64,000 nt of DNA from Nothophoma quercina (Eukaryota > Ascomycota > Dothideomycetes > Pleosporales > Didymellaceae): assembly GCA_021642125.1 (NCBI GenBank), contig JAKIXB010000008.1:620001-684000 (forward strand), read 5' to 3'. Position numbers and translations under genes: made by a program. Under the pieces are notes generated by a model. That model was not told the DNA's origin, made no database searches, and was given only the letters and a program-made list of their open reading frames with translations. This document shows, one piece after another, positions 24,204 to 35,382 of the stretch. Each line of letters opens with the position of its first letter. Position 1 is the first letter of the stretch.

Positions 24204-24860
24204 GGTCACCCCGGCCTGGAAAAATGGTGACTGAGCTCAGCTCGGCCAATAGCCGGCCACTTCGGCGATCGGACCGCCGCCAACACAACCTTTGGAACTG
24301 TTGTTGTCGGGTTTTGAAGCATACATAGATGGGTGTGATTGGTGGGAACTCTCAGCGCTTTTGGCTATTTTGGTTCTGCAACGGCATCGGCGTATGGGGG
24401 GCAGCATTTTGTGCTTGGAACACGCCCAGATAGGCAATGCAAGATGATATCCCACTCTGGAAAGTCTAGACTACAGCAGCGATTCTGAAACTGGCAGCCC
24501 AGCGAAACGGTAGCGCGGCTGTACCTGTCAATTAGTGAGCATTTGTATGCTGCTTTACTAACCAACCGGAGAAGGGTTTGCTGTTCACGCGGTCGATTGA
24601 CCACCTGCAAAAGCTGTGACGTATCTGCGAGTATAGCGGGGCTGTAGTGGGGGCTGTGGAAGGCGCGGCCGAGAGCTCCAAGATGCAGTTACCTCAACAC
24701 GCCATCGATCGTCTTCTGTCACCTTCACCCAACACTTCTGACACTTTCCTCAGCTCAATTGACTTTGCATTTCCCTTTTCGATACCCCAAACTTCGATTG
24801 TATGTCACTATTGCCATTCAGCGCATTGCTTTGTTGACCCCGCCAGTTCCGTAACACAAC
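24204..24860. other. Intergenic, 657 bp
   Basis: It holds the 3' flank of ypkA and the promoter and leader of pgi1. The last 140 bp are pyrimidine-rich, as expected for a strongly expressed glycolytic gene. No gene is seen. Confidence 0.5.
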
Positions 24861-26663
24861 ATGCCTGGCTTCTCGCAAGCGTCTGACCTGAACGCCTGGT
24901 CGTCCCTCCAGGACCACCACCAGAAGCTCGGAAAGGACATCGTCCTGAAGGAGTACTTCCAAAAGGATCCCAAGGTAAACCGCAATCGAGCAATGCACTG
25001 ATGTTTACTAACAGTCTTGCAGCGTTTTGAGAAGTTCAGCCACACCTTCAAGAACGATGCCGAGAACTCCGAGATCCTCTTCGACTTCTCGAAGAACTTC
25101 ATCACTGAGGAGACTGTGAAGCTCCTTGTTGAGCTCGCCAAGGAGGCCGGCCTCGAACAGCTCCGCGATGATATGTTCGCGGGTAAGAAAATCAACTTCA
25201 CTGAGGACCGCGCAGTCTACCACGTTGCTCTGCGCAACACCTCCAACGAGAAGATGGAGGTTGACGGCAAGAGCGTCGTCGAGGGCGTCAACGAGGTCCT
25301 TGAGCACATCAAGGAATTCACCGAGCAGGTTCGCAGCGGCGAGTGGAAGGGTTACACAGGCAAGAAGATTGACACCATCATCAACATTGGTATTGGTGGC
25401 TCCGATCTGTGAGTGACAGCAGGAGTTTAGATTCTTGAGCCAGGTACTGACAACTTCTAGCGGCCCTGTTATGGTCACTGAGGCCCTCAAGCCTTACGCC
25501 GACCGCAGCCTCAAGACCCACTTCGTTTCCAACATCGACGGAACTCACATTGCTGAGGCACTGAAGGACTCCAACCGCGAGACTACCCTCTTCCTTGTTG
25601 CTTCTAAGACCTTCACCACAGCCGAGACAACCACAAACGCGAACACCGCTAAGTCATGGTTCTTGGAAGAGGCAAAGGAGGCCGACATTGCCAAGCACTT
25701 CGTCGCACTCTCCACCAACGAGGAGGAGGTCACCAAGTTCGGCATTGACAAGAAGAACATGTTCGGTTTCTCCGACTGGGTTGGTGGACGCTACAGTGTC
25801 TGGTCCGCCATCGGTACAAGCGTTGCTCTGTACATTGGCTACGACAACTTCCACAAGTTCCTTGAGGGTGCCCACGCCATGGACAAGCACTTCAGGGAGA
25901 CTCCTCTTGAGAAGAACATCCCCGTTCTCGGTGGTCTGCTGAGTGTCTGGTACTCTGACTTCTTCGGCGCTCAGACTCACCTTGTCTCTCCGTAAGTCGC
26001 ACTTGAATGCTTGTGGGACCAAATCTAACATTCAGCAGCTTCGACCAGTACCTCCACAGGTTCCCGGCCTACCTCCAACAGCTGTCCATGGAGTCCAATG
26101 GTAAGGCTATCACCCGCAGCGGTGATTACGTCAAGTACACCACTGGACCCATCCTGTTCGGTGAGCCCGCGACCAACGCCCAGCACTCCTTCTACCAGCT
26201 GCTCCACCAGGGCACCAAGCTCATCCCCACCGACTTCATCCTGGCTGCTCAGAGCCACAACCCCGTCCAGAACAACAAGCACCAGAAGATGTTGGCTTCG
26301 AACTTCTTCGCTCAGGCTGAGGCTCTTATGGTCGGCAAGACCCCCGACCAGGTCAAGGCTGAGGGTGCTCCCGACAATCTTGTCTCGCACAAGACCTTCT
26401 TGGGCAACCGCCCCACCACCTCCATCTTGGCTGACAAGATCACACCTGCCACTCTTGGTGCTCTGATCGTCTACTACGAGCACCTCACCTTCACCGAGGG
26501 TGCTATCTGGAACATCAACAGCTTCGACCAGTGGGGTGTCGAGCTCGGCAAGGTCCTGGCCAAGAAGATCCAGGCTGAGCTCGATGACAGCAAGGAGTCC
26601 GACTCGCACGATGCCAGCACAAGCGGTCTCATCAACGCCTTCAAGAAGAAGTCTCAGTTGTAG
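24861..26663 (+). CDS. pgi1: Glucose-6-phosphate isomerase
   Basis: Four exons (24861-24974, 25023-25408, 25461-25991, 26039-26663) give 551 residues, the family length. It interconverts glucose-6-phosphate and fructose-6-phosphate in the cytosol, the second step of glycolysis and the entry to cell-wall sugar synthesis. Diagnostic stretches are G-I-G-G-S-D-L-G-P, the signature D-W-V-G-G-R-Y-S-V-W-S-A-I-G, and the region with H-S-F-Y-Q-L-L-H-Q-G-T and the later H-K-x-F-L-G-N-R-P. Codon use is strongly biased to C-ending codons, fitting high expression. Confidence 0.98.
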
Positions 26664-26981
26664 AGATTCAGGATTGAGGGCGACGATGGCTGCACGGTTA
26701 TGAGTACATGATTAGAACAAAAGTGTCTAGCGAGTCCGATAGTCTAATGTGATTCAACGAGCGAATGATCAAGTTATGTGTTTAGTATGGTGCTTCGAAT
26801 CGAGTGATGCGGAGTTGCAGGCGGAAGTGCTTGAGCTTTGACCATCAAATTGACTTGAACATGTGCAAGTTGACAGATGAAACGAACACCTAGCACACCC
26901 AACCACGCAATGCTGGCGCTGTGGTGATTTACTTCCAACATCAATTCTCTGTTGTCTCGGTCGTTCAAACTGAATAATATC
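26664..26981. other. Intergenic, 318 bp
   Basis: This is the 3' flank of pgi1 and the short promoter of the next gene, both on the plus strand. Nothing further is seen. Confidence 0.5.
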
Positions 26982-28027
26982 ATGGCGTCGAGGAGCATCT
27001 GGCTTCCTGTCCTGGCCCTCTGTGCCTTTTGGACGTCCCTCGCCAGCGCGGTGAGCGGTCAAGAGCCCTTGAAGACGCTCCAAGAAGCACGCGGCTACAA
27101 CCCTGGCGAGCCAATTCCCGTCAGCTGTCTGAACCGCACAATGTAAGGTCGACATGTCTGACAACCCAATTGCAATCCTAACCTCCCTCCAGCGAGACTG
27201 GCGAACACATAACCGACGCCTCTGGGCAACTCCAATACATCCCCTTCCCAAGCTGCAACGAAACCGGCCGGCCGCTCGAACTCTTCTTCGGGGTGGAAAA
27301 GGAAATCAATTGCACCATCGACTTCGTAACCGACGAGTTCTTCCACCTCCTCGAGTTCTACATCCACAACGACGCACCGCTCACTTGCCGCATCCCATCC
27401 AAGCCCCTACCGCCCAGCGTGCTCGAGCAGCAGTACCGCGTGTCCGACGAGACGACACAGGAAGGCGCGCTCGGCAGCCAGAGCATGCTGTATACGCCGC
27501 TGGTAGTCGGGTTGGCAGGCACGCTGCAGCTCAGCCATTTGCACGTCGGGCACAGCTTGAATCTGCTGATCCACGCTGCGGATCGCAAACTCAGTCCCGG
27601 CACGATCGATGCGGCCACGGCGTATAGTATTGCGAGTCATACTAGGAATACTAAGATCACCATTGGTGACCCTCTGCCGCTGAGCTTTAGCGTTAGGTGG
27701 TATCCGAGTACTACGCTCCCGCCTGGCTGGTCTGGGTATGGTGGGCATATATATAAGTCGACTTTCCTTTACTGTCTGCTCTCTGCGGGTGCGAGCGCTG
27801 CTATTTGCATTGCGTACTTTCGCGGTGTTGAACTTCCGCGGAGGCTCAGGTTGTATGCGAGGGACAAGATGAATGGAGGCAGTCGATTTGGAATGGGTGG
27901 TGGGATGGGAGGCGGGGGTAGTGGGTATGGGCTGCCGATGCCGAATGGAGGGTTGAACAGGAATGGGAGTGGGTATGGGTTGGGAGGGTATGGATATGGA
28001 GGGAGTGGACTGGGGAAGAAAGACTGA
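26982..28027 (+). CDS. Unknown type I membrane glycoprotein of the secretory pathway
   Basis: Exons 26982-27142 and 27193-28027 with a 50-bp intron give 331 residues. The protein has a signal peptide (L-P-V-L-A-L-C-A-F-W, cut near A-S-A), a lumenal domain with N-glycosylation sites and four or more Cys, one membrane segment at about 243-263, a short basic cytosolic stretch (L-P-R-R-L-R-L-Y) and a Gly/Tyr-rich tail. Topology therefore puts most of the chain outside the cytosol with the repeat-like tail inside. I believe it is conserved among filamentous ascomycetes, but I cannot name a function. Confidence 0.7.
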
Positions 28028-28268
28028 GGAGCTGTAAAGTGGAGCATGTTGTGGTGCGCAGCCGTAAAAATGAAACAGATTAAGTCCACGATGATTATGA
28101 ATAAGATGTGCATTGCAATATGCTTTGAAGTTCCAACTTGTTTGTACAGAGCAATGCTATGGTCCACTGTTCAAAGCCCAGGTCTTGCCATATGTTACAG
28201 ATTTTACCAGTAAATGCAGCACCGCGCAATCTTACACTTTCGACAATGATCATCCCCAATATATCAAT

Positions 28269-28976
28269 CTACCACCCCTTCCTCGTCAACTCCATAACCC
28301 GCCCCGTAACATCCCTGAACCCCTGCTTGAACCTCGCCCTCCACCTCTCACTATTCAGCCTCTTCCTCTTCAGCCCCCCTCTTTCATGGAACCTCTGCTT
28401 GTTGAAGTCGCTCTTGACCTTATTCCTCGCCATCAAGCTGCCCAGCATACCAATGCCACGCACAATATCCCTTCCGCGGCTCGCATCCAGGTCCACTGAC
28501 CGTCCATATGTGGGGTTCAGGCGTGGGTAGTTTGCGAAGGTCTCGGCTTGCTGGTTCGCAAGGTTAACAGTGGAGGTGGGCTTGTTCTGGTATGTCGGGG
28601 CAATCAGCCCATCCATATTCATAGCGCCAACGTCCATGTTGGGGCGGCGGGCGGGACGACCACGACCAGTGGGCTTGCTAAAGTTGGAGCCGAAGGCGCG
28701 GTCTATGAGGGATTCTTGTGGTGTGTTGTTGGTAGAGGCATCGCTGGAGAACAGGTTGTCGATGGCTGCATTTGCGTCCTGAGGGGAGCGCGCGGCGACT
28801 TCAGGTGTGGTTGCTGTCTTGGGGCCTTCCTGGCGCGCAGGCTGGGCGGCGGGCTTGGAGGCTGAGTCGGTGATGCAGCGCTGTGCTGTCCATGTCGGGG
28901 CGAAGCGTGTGGGAGGTGCGATGCGAGTGAAAGTGGATGGGCGGAGCAGAAGCTCGCCGAAGGCGCGGGAGGCCAT
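28269..28976 (-). CDS. MRP21: Mitochondrial small-subunit ribosomal protein bS21m
   Basis: A single exon of 235 residues. The first 30 or so form a basic, Ser/Thr/Arg-rich mitochondrial presequence (M-A-S-R-A-F-G-E-L-L-L-R-P). A disordered linker follows, and the last 75 residues are the S21 domain, with R-D-I-V-R-G, K-S-D-F-N-K-Q-R-F-H-E-R and the final basic helix K-R-K-R-L-N-S-E-R-W-R. The long N-terminal extension relative to bacterial S21 is normal for fungal Mrp21. The gene is divergent from the splicing-factor gene, 284 bp away. Confidence 0.85.
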   Translation of the reverse strand: MASRAFGELLLRPSTFTRIAPPTRFAPTWTAQRCITDSASKPAAQPARQEGPKTATTPEVAARSPQDANAAIDNLFSSDASTNNTPQESLIDRAFGSNFSKPTGRGRPARRPNMDVGAMNMDGLIAPTYQNKPTSTVNLANQQAETFANYPRLNPTYGRSVDLDASRGRDIVRGIGMLGSLMARNKVKSDFNKQRFHERGGLKRKRLNSERWRARFKQGFRDVTGRVMELTRKGW

Positions 28977-29260
28977 TGTGAGCGAGATAGTCGTGTAGTC
29001 TTATCTCATGTGAGTTGCAGTGACGGTCGAGGAGTGGTGAAGGTCGCAATTGGGCGTCGGCGCGGCGCTGGTGGTCGAATGGTGGATTGAAGATGTTCCC
29101 TTCGACATTTCCCTAGCGTCGGTGGCCCATGCGCCTTGCATGTCGAAAAGACATGACAGCTTAGGCTTCGACCCTCTTGCAACACCACGCGACAACATTG
29201 ACTTGTCGTGTGCTTTTTGCTTTTCTTTGATCGCGAGGCTTACCCAAAGCTACTCACAAC

Positions 29261-31649
29261 ATGTATAACTATCCGGGTAAGCACAATGCAAGAGGCGACT
29301 CGGGTATAGCTAACACCTGCAGGTGCACCAGGATTCAGCGGCCCGCCGCGTTATGCTGGCTCACCACCGGGTATGGCGCCGCCTGGAATGGGTATGTGAG
29401 ATCAATGATCCTCAATGCTTGTACTGAAACATCTATAGGCGGACCACCAGGTGCTGCACCCCCCGGCGTGGCTCCTCCAGGCGTTGCGCAGACACAGGGC
29501 CCTCCACAGCTCGGCGGCCCACGACCGCTCCCTTCAAACTGGCAGCCCCCGGCGAACATGCCCAACTTCAACTTCAACGCGCCCGTCATCCGCCTAGGAA
29601 CACAGTCAGGGCGTGGTGGAGCTGCCGACAGCCCTGTGGGCGGGCGCAAGGAGAGCGCAGCCATGCCTGCTCGACGTGGGTTGGGCATGGACCGAGACGG
29701 CGACCGCAGAGACGGGCCCCAGCAAGTCATACCACCGACACGCGAAGAGATTGCCCGTACTATCTTCGTCGGCAACATCCCCGACGGCGTAGGAGGAGAC
29801 GATGGAATGGAGCGCATTCTCGAGACAGCTGGAAAGCTGGTGCGCTGGACACGCGCGACCGATGCCAACAACAAACCCCAAACGTTTGGTTTTGCCGAAT
29901 TCGCGGATGCGCAGAGTCTGGAAACAGCAGCTGAGATCTTCAAGGAGGTCAAGGTCCCTACAAAGCGACAGAAGCCTGGTCAGGAAAAGAAGGAGGATGA
30001 CGAAGAGGTGGAGACAAGTCAGCTGCACGTTATGGTGGATGATGCGTCCATCAAGTATGCAGAAGAATGGAGCAAGACACGCAACGAAGACGAAGCCACA
30101 GTTCAGTTCAGACTCGATAGCGCAAAAGAGGCGTTATCAGGAGTGCTTGCGAGCTTGTTCAACCCGCCAAATATGCCGCAGATGGACTACGGCGGCGACG
30201 TTATGATGCAGGATGTACCGGCGCAAGACGGAGATGGCGTTGAGGTCGCTTTCGTCAACCTCACCAACGCCGAAGACGAGCTTGCGGATATCCCTGCGGA
30301 CATGCGTGAGATAGTTGCAGCCGAGATTGCCGCCTTCCGTGATCGATCGAACCAGCGCGACCGCGAGCGACTTCGAAGAGAAGAGGAGTTGGAAGAGGCC
30401 GAGCGTCGCCGTAGTGGTAGACGCTCACCACCAGCTTCTGCGCCTACAGGTCCTGGCGGTGCTAATGGTGTTCCAATTGGGCCAAAGGCAGACCGAGGTG
30501 TTCAGGGCGCTCCAAGCGGACCACGGGGCTCTCAGTTCCCCAAGGACTACCAAGGCGGAGTTGCCTTCACGAACGGTGGATCCTTAGCCAATGGTACTTA
30601 CTTCAGCCGCGAGGATGACGATGACTCGGCTAGCGACTCGGAAATCGAGCGCCGGCGCAAGAAGAAGCGGGATGAGGAGCTGGACAATGAGTATCAGAGG
30701 CAGCTCTCTAAGTGGCTCAAGCACGAGAGCAGAAGCGTTTCCTCTCTGGAGCGCACAAGCGATCGCATGAAAAACCAGGAAGCTGAGCAGCAGGCTGCCA
30801 GAGACGCACAGGCTAAGCAGCTCAAGGAGTTCGATGACGATCAGGAAGCATCATCACGGCGCCATCTGTACTACCGCGACCGCGGCGAGTACATGCGTGA
30901 GCGTGAGAAGATCCGCGAGCGAGAGGCGAAGGAAGACGCTGTGGATCGTGCCCAGGAGCAGCGCGAGTTGGCCTCTCAGCAGAAGCAGAGGGATCACGCA
31001 CGTGGCCAGGCCGATGCTTTCCTCGATCAGCAAGCCGACGAAATCGAACGCACACGCGAGCACCGCGAACCCCAGCACTTCAAGATCTCCCTTGGTGCCG
31101 CAGCCAAGAAGCTCGAGACCGCTGCTGCGCCCCGACGCACCGCCGCCGACGTCGAAAATCTTCTCGAAGACGAAGAAGTCACAGACCAAACCGGCGGTCG
31201 TAAACGTGCCCTCATTCCCATCAACTTTGACGCTGCCGTACGCGCCAACCTCACGCAAGAGGAAGTTGAGGATGCGCAGCGACAGCTCGCCAGAGATATT
31301 CCCAATGACAAAGAAGGTCTATGGAAGTGGCCCATTTCTTGGGAGCATTTGCCCGAGAAGAACATTGATAAAGACATCAAGGACTGGGCCGCGAACAAGG
31401 TTCTGGAGCTTATGGGTCTGCAAGAGGAGATGTTGGTTGATGCAATCGTTGAGCACTTGAAGGGTAGGGGAAGTCCGCAGGCGTTGGTCGAAAACCTCGA
31501 AGTCGTAAGTGCCCCATACCATGCTGCGCTCTCTAGATCCGTTACTAATACATCTGTAGGCTCTCGACGACGAAGCCGAATCTCTCGTCAAGAAGCTCTG
31601 GCGTATGGTCATCTACTACAGTGAGACCGAGAAGAGGGGCATCAAATAA
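29261..31649 (+). CDS. RBM25-like RRM/PWI splicing factor
   Basis: Four exons (29261-29276, 29323-29391, 29439-31504, 31560-31649) give 746 residues. A first exon of only 16 nt is followed by a Gly/Pro/Met-rich N-terminus. An RRM lies at about 131-205 (R-T-I-F-V-G-N-I-P as RNP2 and G-F-A-E-F as RNP1). A long Arg/Glu/Asp-rich helical region follows, then a C-terminal PWI domain over about the last 90 residues, ending W-R-M-V-I-Y-Y. This order is that of RBM25/Snu71, U1 snRNP-associated factors acting in 5' splice-site choice in the nucleus. The open frame read without splicing has a false N-terminus. Confidence 0.9.
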
Positions 31650-32376
31650 GTGAGCACGTGGATACACCATAAGTGGTAATATTAATGTGCTGTAGCATCT
31701 TCGGATCTTGCACCACGCCAAAGAATAGTATGTAGTGGGCGGAGGTTGGAGCAATGGAGCATTCACCAGGTGTGTTAATCGTCTCCATACAGCAGTGCTA
31801 ACACGCATTGAGAACGCATTGCAGCCCCGCCAATCACACGCGCCGTGTCTCAAACTCTCCTACAGGTGTCTACCATGGTCATCCAAGCACGCGCGCGCTT
31901 TTAGCATCCATGCCGGGGCTCAAAGAGGTAAGTACACTAGTTAGCGTGGAGTTTCAAGCATCAGCTTTCCAAACATTTCTCCATATTCTTCCACGGCCGT
32001 AGATATTCCACGGCACAGTAAACCCAACAATCAGATCTGATGAGCATGCAATCCTCTCGCGATGCTCCTTGCCATTTACATTGCGTTCCATAAGCTCTTA
32101 TTCCACCCATACTCAGCACGTCTGCCGCAGCAAAACCAAGCTTCTTGCCAACAGTCGAAGCTTTCAGAGCCTCAATTATCCTATCACCCAATTACCCCAT
32201 GCGGAATTTGGACGTTTCCCCCCGGCTCTAGACGGCAGGCAGATTCACGTGAGCCATGCCCTTCAACTAGATGCCGAATAAAACGCTCACGCGGCTCAAA
32301 ATCGGGGACTCACCAGCCCGCTTGCTCGCGCTTGCCTGTGGCTGCGGTGCCAATTTCTCCACGAATGAGAGCGCGC

Positions 32377-32383
32377 TTGGTGG
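32377..32383 (-). promoter_or_regulatory. Possible galacturonate-response element
   Basis: TTGGTGG on the plus strand is the complement of CCACCAA, matching the CCNCCAA core described for the GaaR activator of pectin catabolism, about 305 bp upstream of the start codon. A seven-base match may be chance; the call rests on the identity of the downstream gene. Confidence 0.2.
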
Positions 32384-32481
32384 GGTTTTCATGGATCTCT
32401 TTTCCAGAACCCCAGCTAATCTGAGCTAATGTGGGGGTTAGTGGCCTGGAGTGGAAAGCAGTCGGACGCGTTGCCAGATTG

Positions 32482-32488
32482 TATAAAG
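32482..32488 (+). promoter_or_regulatory. TATA box of the L-galactonate dehydratase gene
   Basis: TATAAAG lies 200 bp upstream of the ATG and is followed by a CT-rich leader. The distance implies a 5' UTR of roughly 150-170 nt. Confidence 0.45.
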
Positions 32489-32687
32489 CGATGGAACGCC
32501 GCGGTATTTGCTAATTGACATTATACTTTACTCTCCTGATTTCTTTTGCTGCTGCTTCAGCTTTTGATACCCTAAATCTTGACCTCAGGCTTCTGAATAT
32601 TGCTTGAATTGCCGCGGGGCACTGAACTACTCATTCCGAATCATCGGAACGACCAAAACGAGCACGACTACAACCACAAACCTCACA

Positions 32688-34368
32688 ATGGTTACTATCA
32701 CAGGTGTTGAGACCAGGGATGTTCGATTCCCGGTATGTAGAGATTGCTCTTGAGCTTGACGTTCGTGATCTGACAACGTTTTGCAGACATCCCTCGATAA
32801 GACTGGCTCTGATGCCATGAACGCAGCTGGTGATTACTCCTCGGCTTACTGCATCCTGAGCACAGATTCAGAGTTCTCTGGACACGGTATGGTAAGTTGA
32901 GCATTCCAAATTATATCCTGGTGGTTTTCTGTTCTTGATGGAGAGACGACTGAAGTTGCAATCCTTCCGGCTTGCTCCAACATGACATTCAACACAGTCC
33001 AAAGCTAGGGAACGACTGCTCGTGTCCCAGATCAGCGTTTTGGAACGCCACGAAATAGAAACTGTACTGACTTCTCCAGACTTTCACAATTGGCCGTGGT
33101 AACGAGATCGTCTGCTCCGCCATTGCCCACCTTGCCGACCGCGTCAAGGGCCGAACACTCGAGTCCCTTGTCGAGAATTGGGGCAAGACATGGCGCCATC
33201 TCGTCAACGACTCACAACTCCGCTGGATTGGTCCCGAGAAGGGCGTCATCCACCTCGCCCTCGGTGCCGTCGTCAACGCCATCTGGGATCTCTGGGCCAA
33301 GACGCTCGGAAAGCCCGTCTGGCGCATCGTCGCAGACATGACCCCCCAGCAGATCGTCGACCTGATCGACTTCCGCTACATCACCGACGCCATCACACCC
33401 GAAGAAGCACTCGAGATCCTCACCAAGTCCGAGCAGGGCAAGAAAGAGCGTCTCCAGGAAGCCCTCGACTCCCAGGCTGTTCCTGCTTACACCACATCAG
33501 CCGGCTGGCTCGGCTACGGCGAGGACAAGATGAAGGCGCTCCTGCAGGAGACGCTGAGCAAAGGGTACCGCCACTTCAAGCTCAAGGTCGGCAGCGATGT
33601 CGCGCAGGACAAGCACCGTCTGAGCATTGCGCGCGAGATCATCGGCTTCGACAAGGGCAATGTGCTTATGGTCGACGCGAACCAGGTCTGGAGCGTGCCT
33701 GAGGCTATCGAGTACATGAAGCAGCTCAAGGAGTTCAAGCCGTGGTTCATCGAGGAGCCTACCAGCCCTGACGACGGTACGTCTTGTTGTTCCCATCTTT
33801 TCCCCTGCCTTCCCCTCCCTCGTACATTCCCTTTCACAAACTAGACTTGTCGACTAACACATATCCAGTCCTCGGCCACAAGGCCATCCGCGAAGCCCTC
33901 AAGCCCTACGGCATCGGCGTCGCGACCGGCGAAATGTGCCAAAACCGGGTCATGTTCAAGCAATTCCTGCAATCCGGGGCCATCGACATCTGCCAAATCG
34001 ACGCCTGTCGGCTCGGCGGCGTCAACGAAGTCATCGCCGTGCTGCTCATGGCCGCGAAATTCGGCGTCCCCATTGTCCCGCACTCCGGCGGTGTCGGTCT
34101 GCCCGAGTACACACAGCATCTGAGCACAATCGACTACGTGGTCGTGTCCGGCAAGAAGAGCGTGTTGGAATACGTCGACCATCTCCATGAACACTTCTTT
34201 AACCCCTCGAGGATCGAGAACGGGTACTATGTCACGCCGACGGAGCCAGGGTACAGTGTGGAGATGAAGCCGGAGAGTATGGATAAGTTCTCGTATCCTG
34301 GTAAGGAGGGTGTTTCGTGGTGGAAGAGTGAGGAGGCGAGGCCTATTCTCGAGGGCGAGAAGTTTTAG
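32688..34368 (+). CDS. L-galactonate dehydratase-like enzyme, enolase superfamily
   Basis: Four exons (32688-32732, 32787-32891, 33080-33776, 33869-34368) give 448 residues. The fold is the mandelate racemase/muconate lactonising group: K217-x-K219 base, metal ligands Asp249 (V-D-A-N-Q-V-W) and Glu275 (I-E-E-P), and His354 (P-H-S-G-G-V-G-L-P-E). The N-terminal wording (S-L-D-K-T-G-S-D-A-M-N) and the length agree with fungal LGD1/GaaB, which converts L-galactonate to 2-keto-3-deoxy-L-galactonate in D-galacturonate breakdown. L-fuconate dehydratase, a close relative, is the alternative. The second intron is unusually long (188 bp). The other pathway genes are not in this window. Confidence 0.85.
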
Positions 34369-35382
34369 GTGACATGACTGACCATGCATGGCTGGGAGTT
34401 TCCTTAATGACAATAATGCAAAAAGTTCATATTTCAACGCTCATGTACTTGATGTCCGTTGTCCAAAGAACAACGGACGACCTCTTGTGAATCACGCAAA
34501 ACCCAGCCGCGCGACACACGTCGGTCAGCCAGTTGTTTTGGATGTTGCAGGACGTCAGTAAAGTTTCAGTCCTGTGAGAAAGACAGGAGGAGATGCTCTC
34601 TATATTGGCTCTGGAGCAAAGCGCTGACTTCGACTCCAACATAAACACATGCACACGGCTTTGGATGACCTACAAGACGGAGCAAGCCACATGTTCCGAA
34701 CGCCTTTCTCCTTCGACAAATGGGACACGGTTGGTTTCGGGCAGCTTTTGTAACTTGAAAGAATGGGTTGATAATAGACATCTGCATACCACAGACAAGT
34801 CAGAATTAACCATGCACCATACACCGTCTGGCTTGTGGTGCCGTGAAGAATATGTTCTGATGGACCTTTAGTTTTGGAAGGAGCAGTACAAACGTACAGG
34901 CATTCGTAACCGGTTTTGAGGGACAACACAGCCCACATGTCAAAGTATTCGAACATAGTCCAGGTCTCAATGTCTCTCGAAAGGCAGAGAAGGTAGTAAA
35001 GAAAAATTGAGTTACGGGCATATCGAGCATTTATACTTCAGGAGCAAGAGACGGGCCTGTCGCATGTGCTTTTGTGCAAGCTCGTGACCCCTGAGAATGC
35101 GCTGAAGACCTCCAGGCTCTGCCATACAGATTCGGGATCGGAGGCCGCCGTAGATGCCGATTGTTAAACTGAAATGTACAAGTAAAGCAAGCAGGCGATG
35201 CAGCGGCTTGCGAGATGATGCAGTTGGCAACTGCGATCGTTGCGCGACTAGTTCCAGGATTTTCCAAGTTGAACTTTGAAATATGATTATAACCTAGTAG
35301 ATGTGAGTAGTGTGTAATATATCAACACCGGGTATCTTGTCCTCTTCATGCCTCGTGAACGCCAGAAATGCAAGTCTTCCCT
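34369..35382. other. Intergenic, 1.0 kb, possible gene relic
   Basis: Between the dehydratase and the convergent RBR ligase. The minus strand at about 34600-35267 has several overlapping frames with spaced Cys (for example F-T-C near 35170 and C-G-L-C-C near 34930), but no ATG-led, signal-peptide-led model closes. It may be a decayed small secreted-protein gene. I cannot support more. Confidence 0.25.

Larger units (their letters stand above)
31650..32687. other. Intergenic, 1.0 kb, upstream of the L-galactonate dehydratase gene
   Basis: Its right half is the promoter of the enolase-superfamily gene. A TATA box and a possible regulator site are listed separately. Small frames here have no family features. 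Confidence 0.45.

Noticed and set aside
34600..34956. A 118-codon minus-strand frame with several Cys
   Set aside because: It has no signal peptide, and its Cys spacing matches no family I know; mentioned only as a possible relic.
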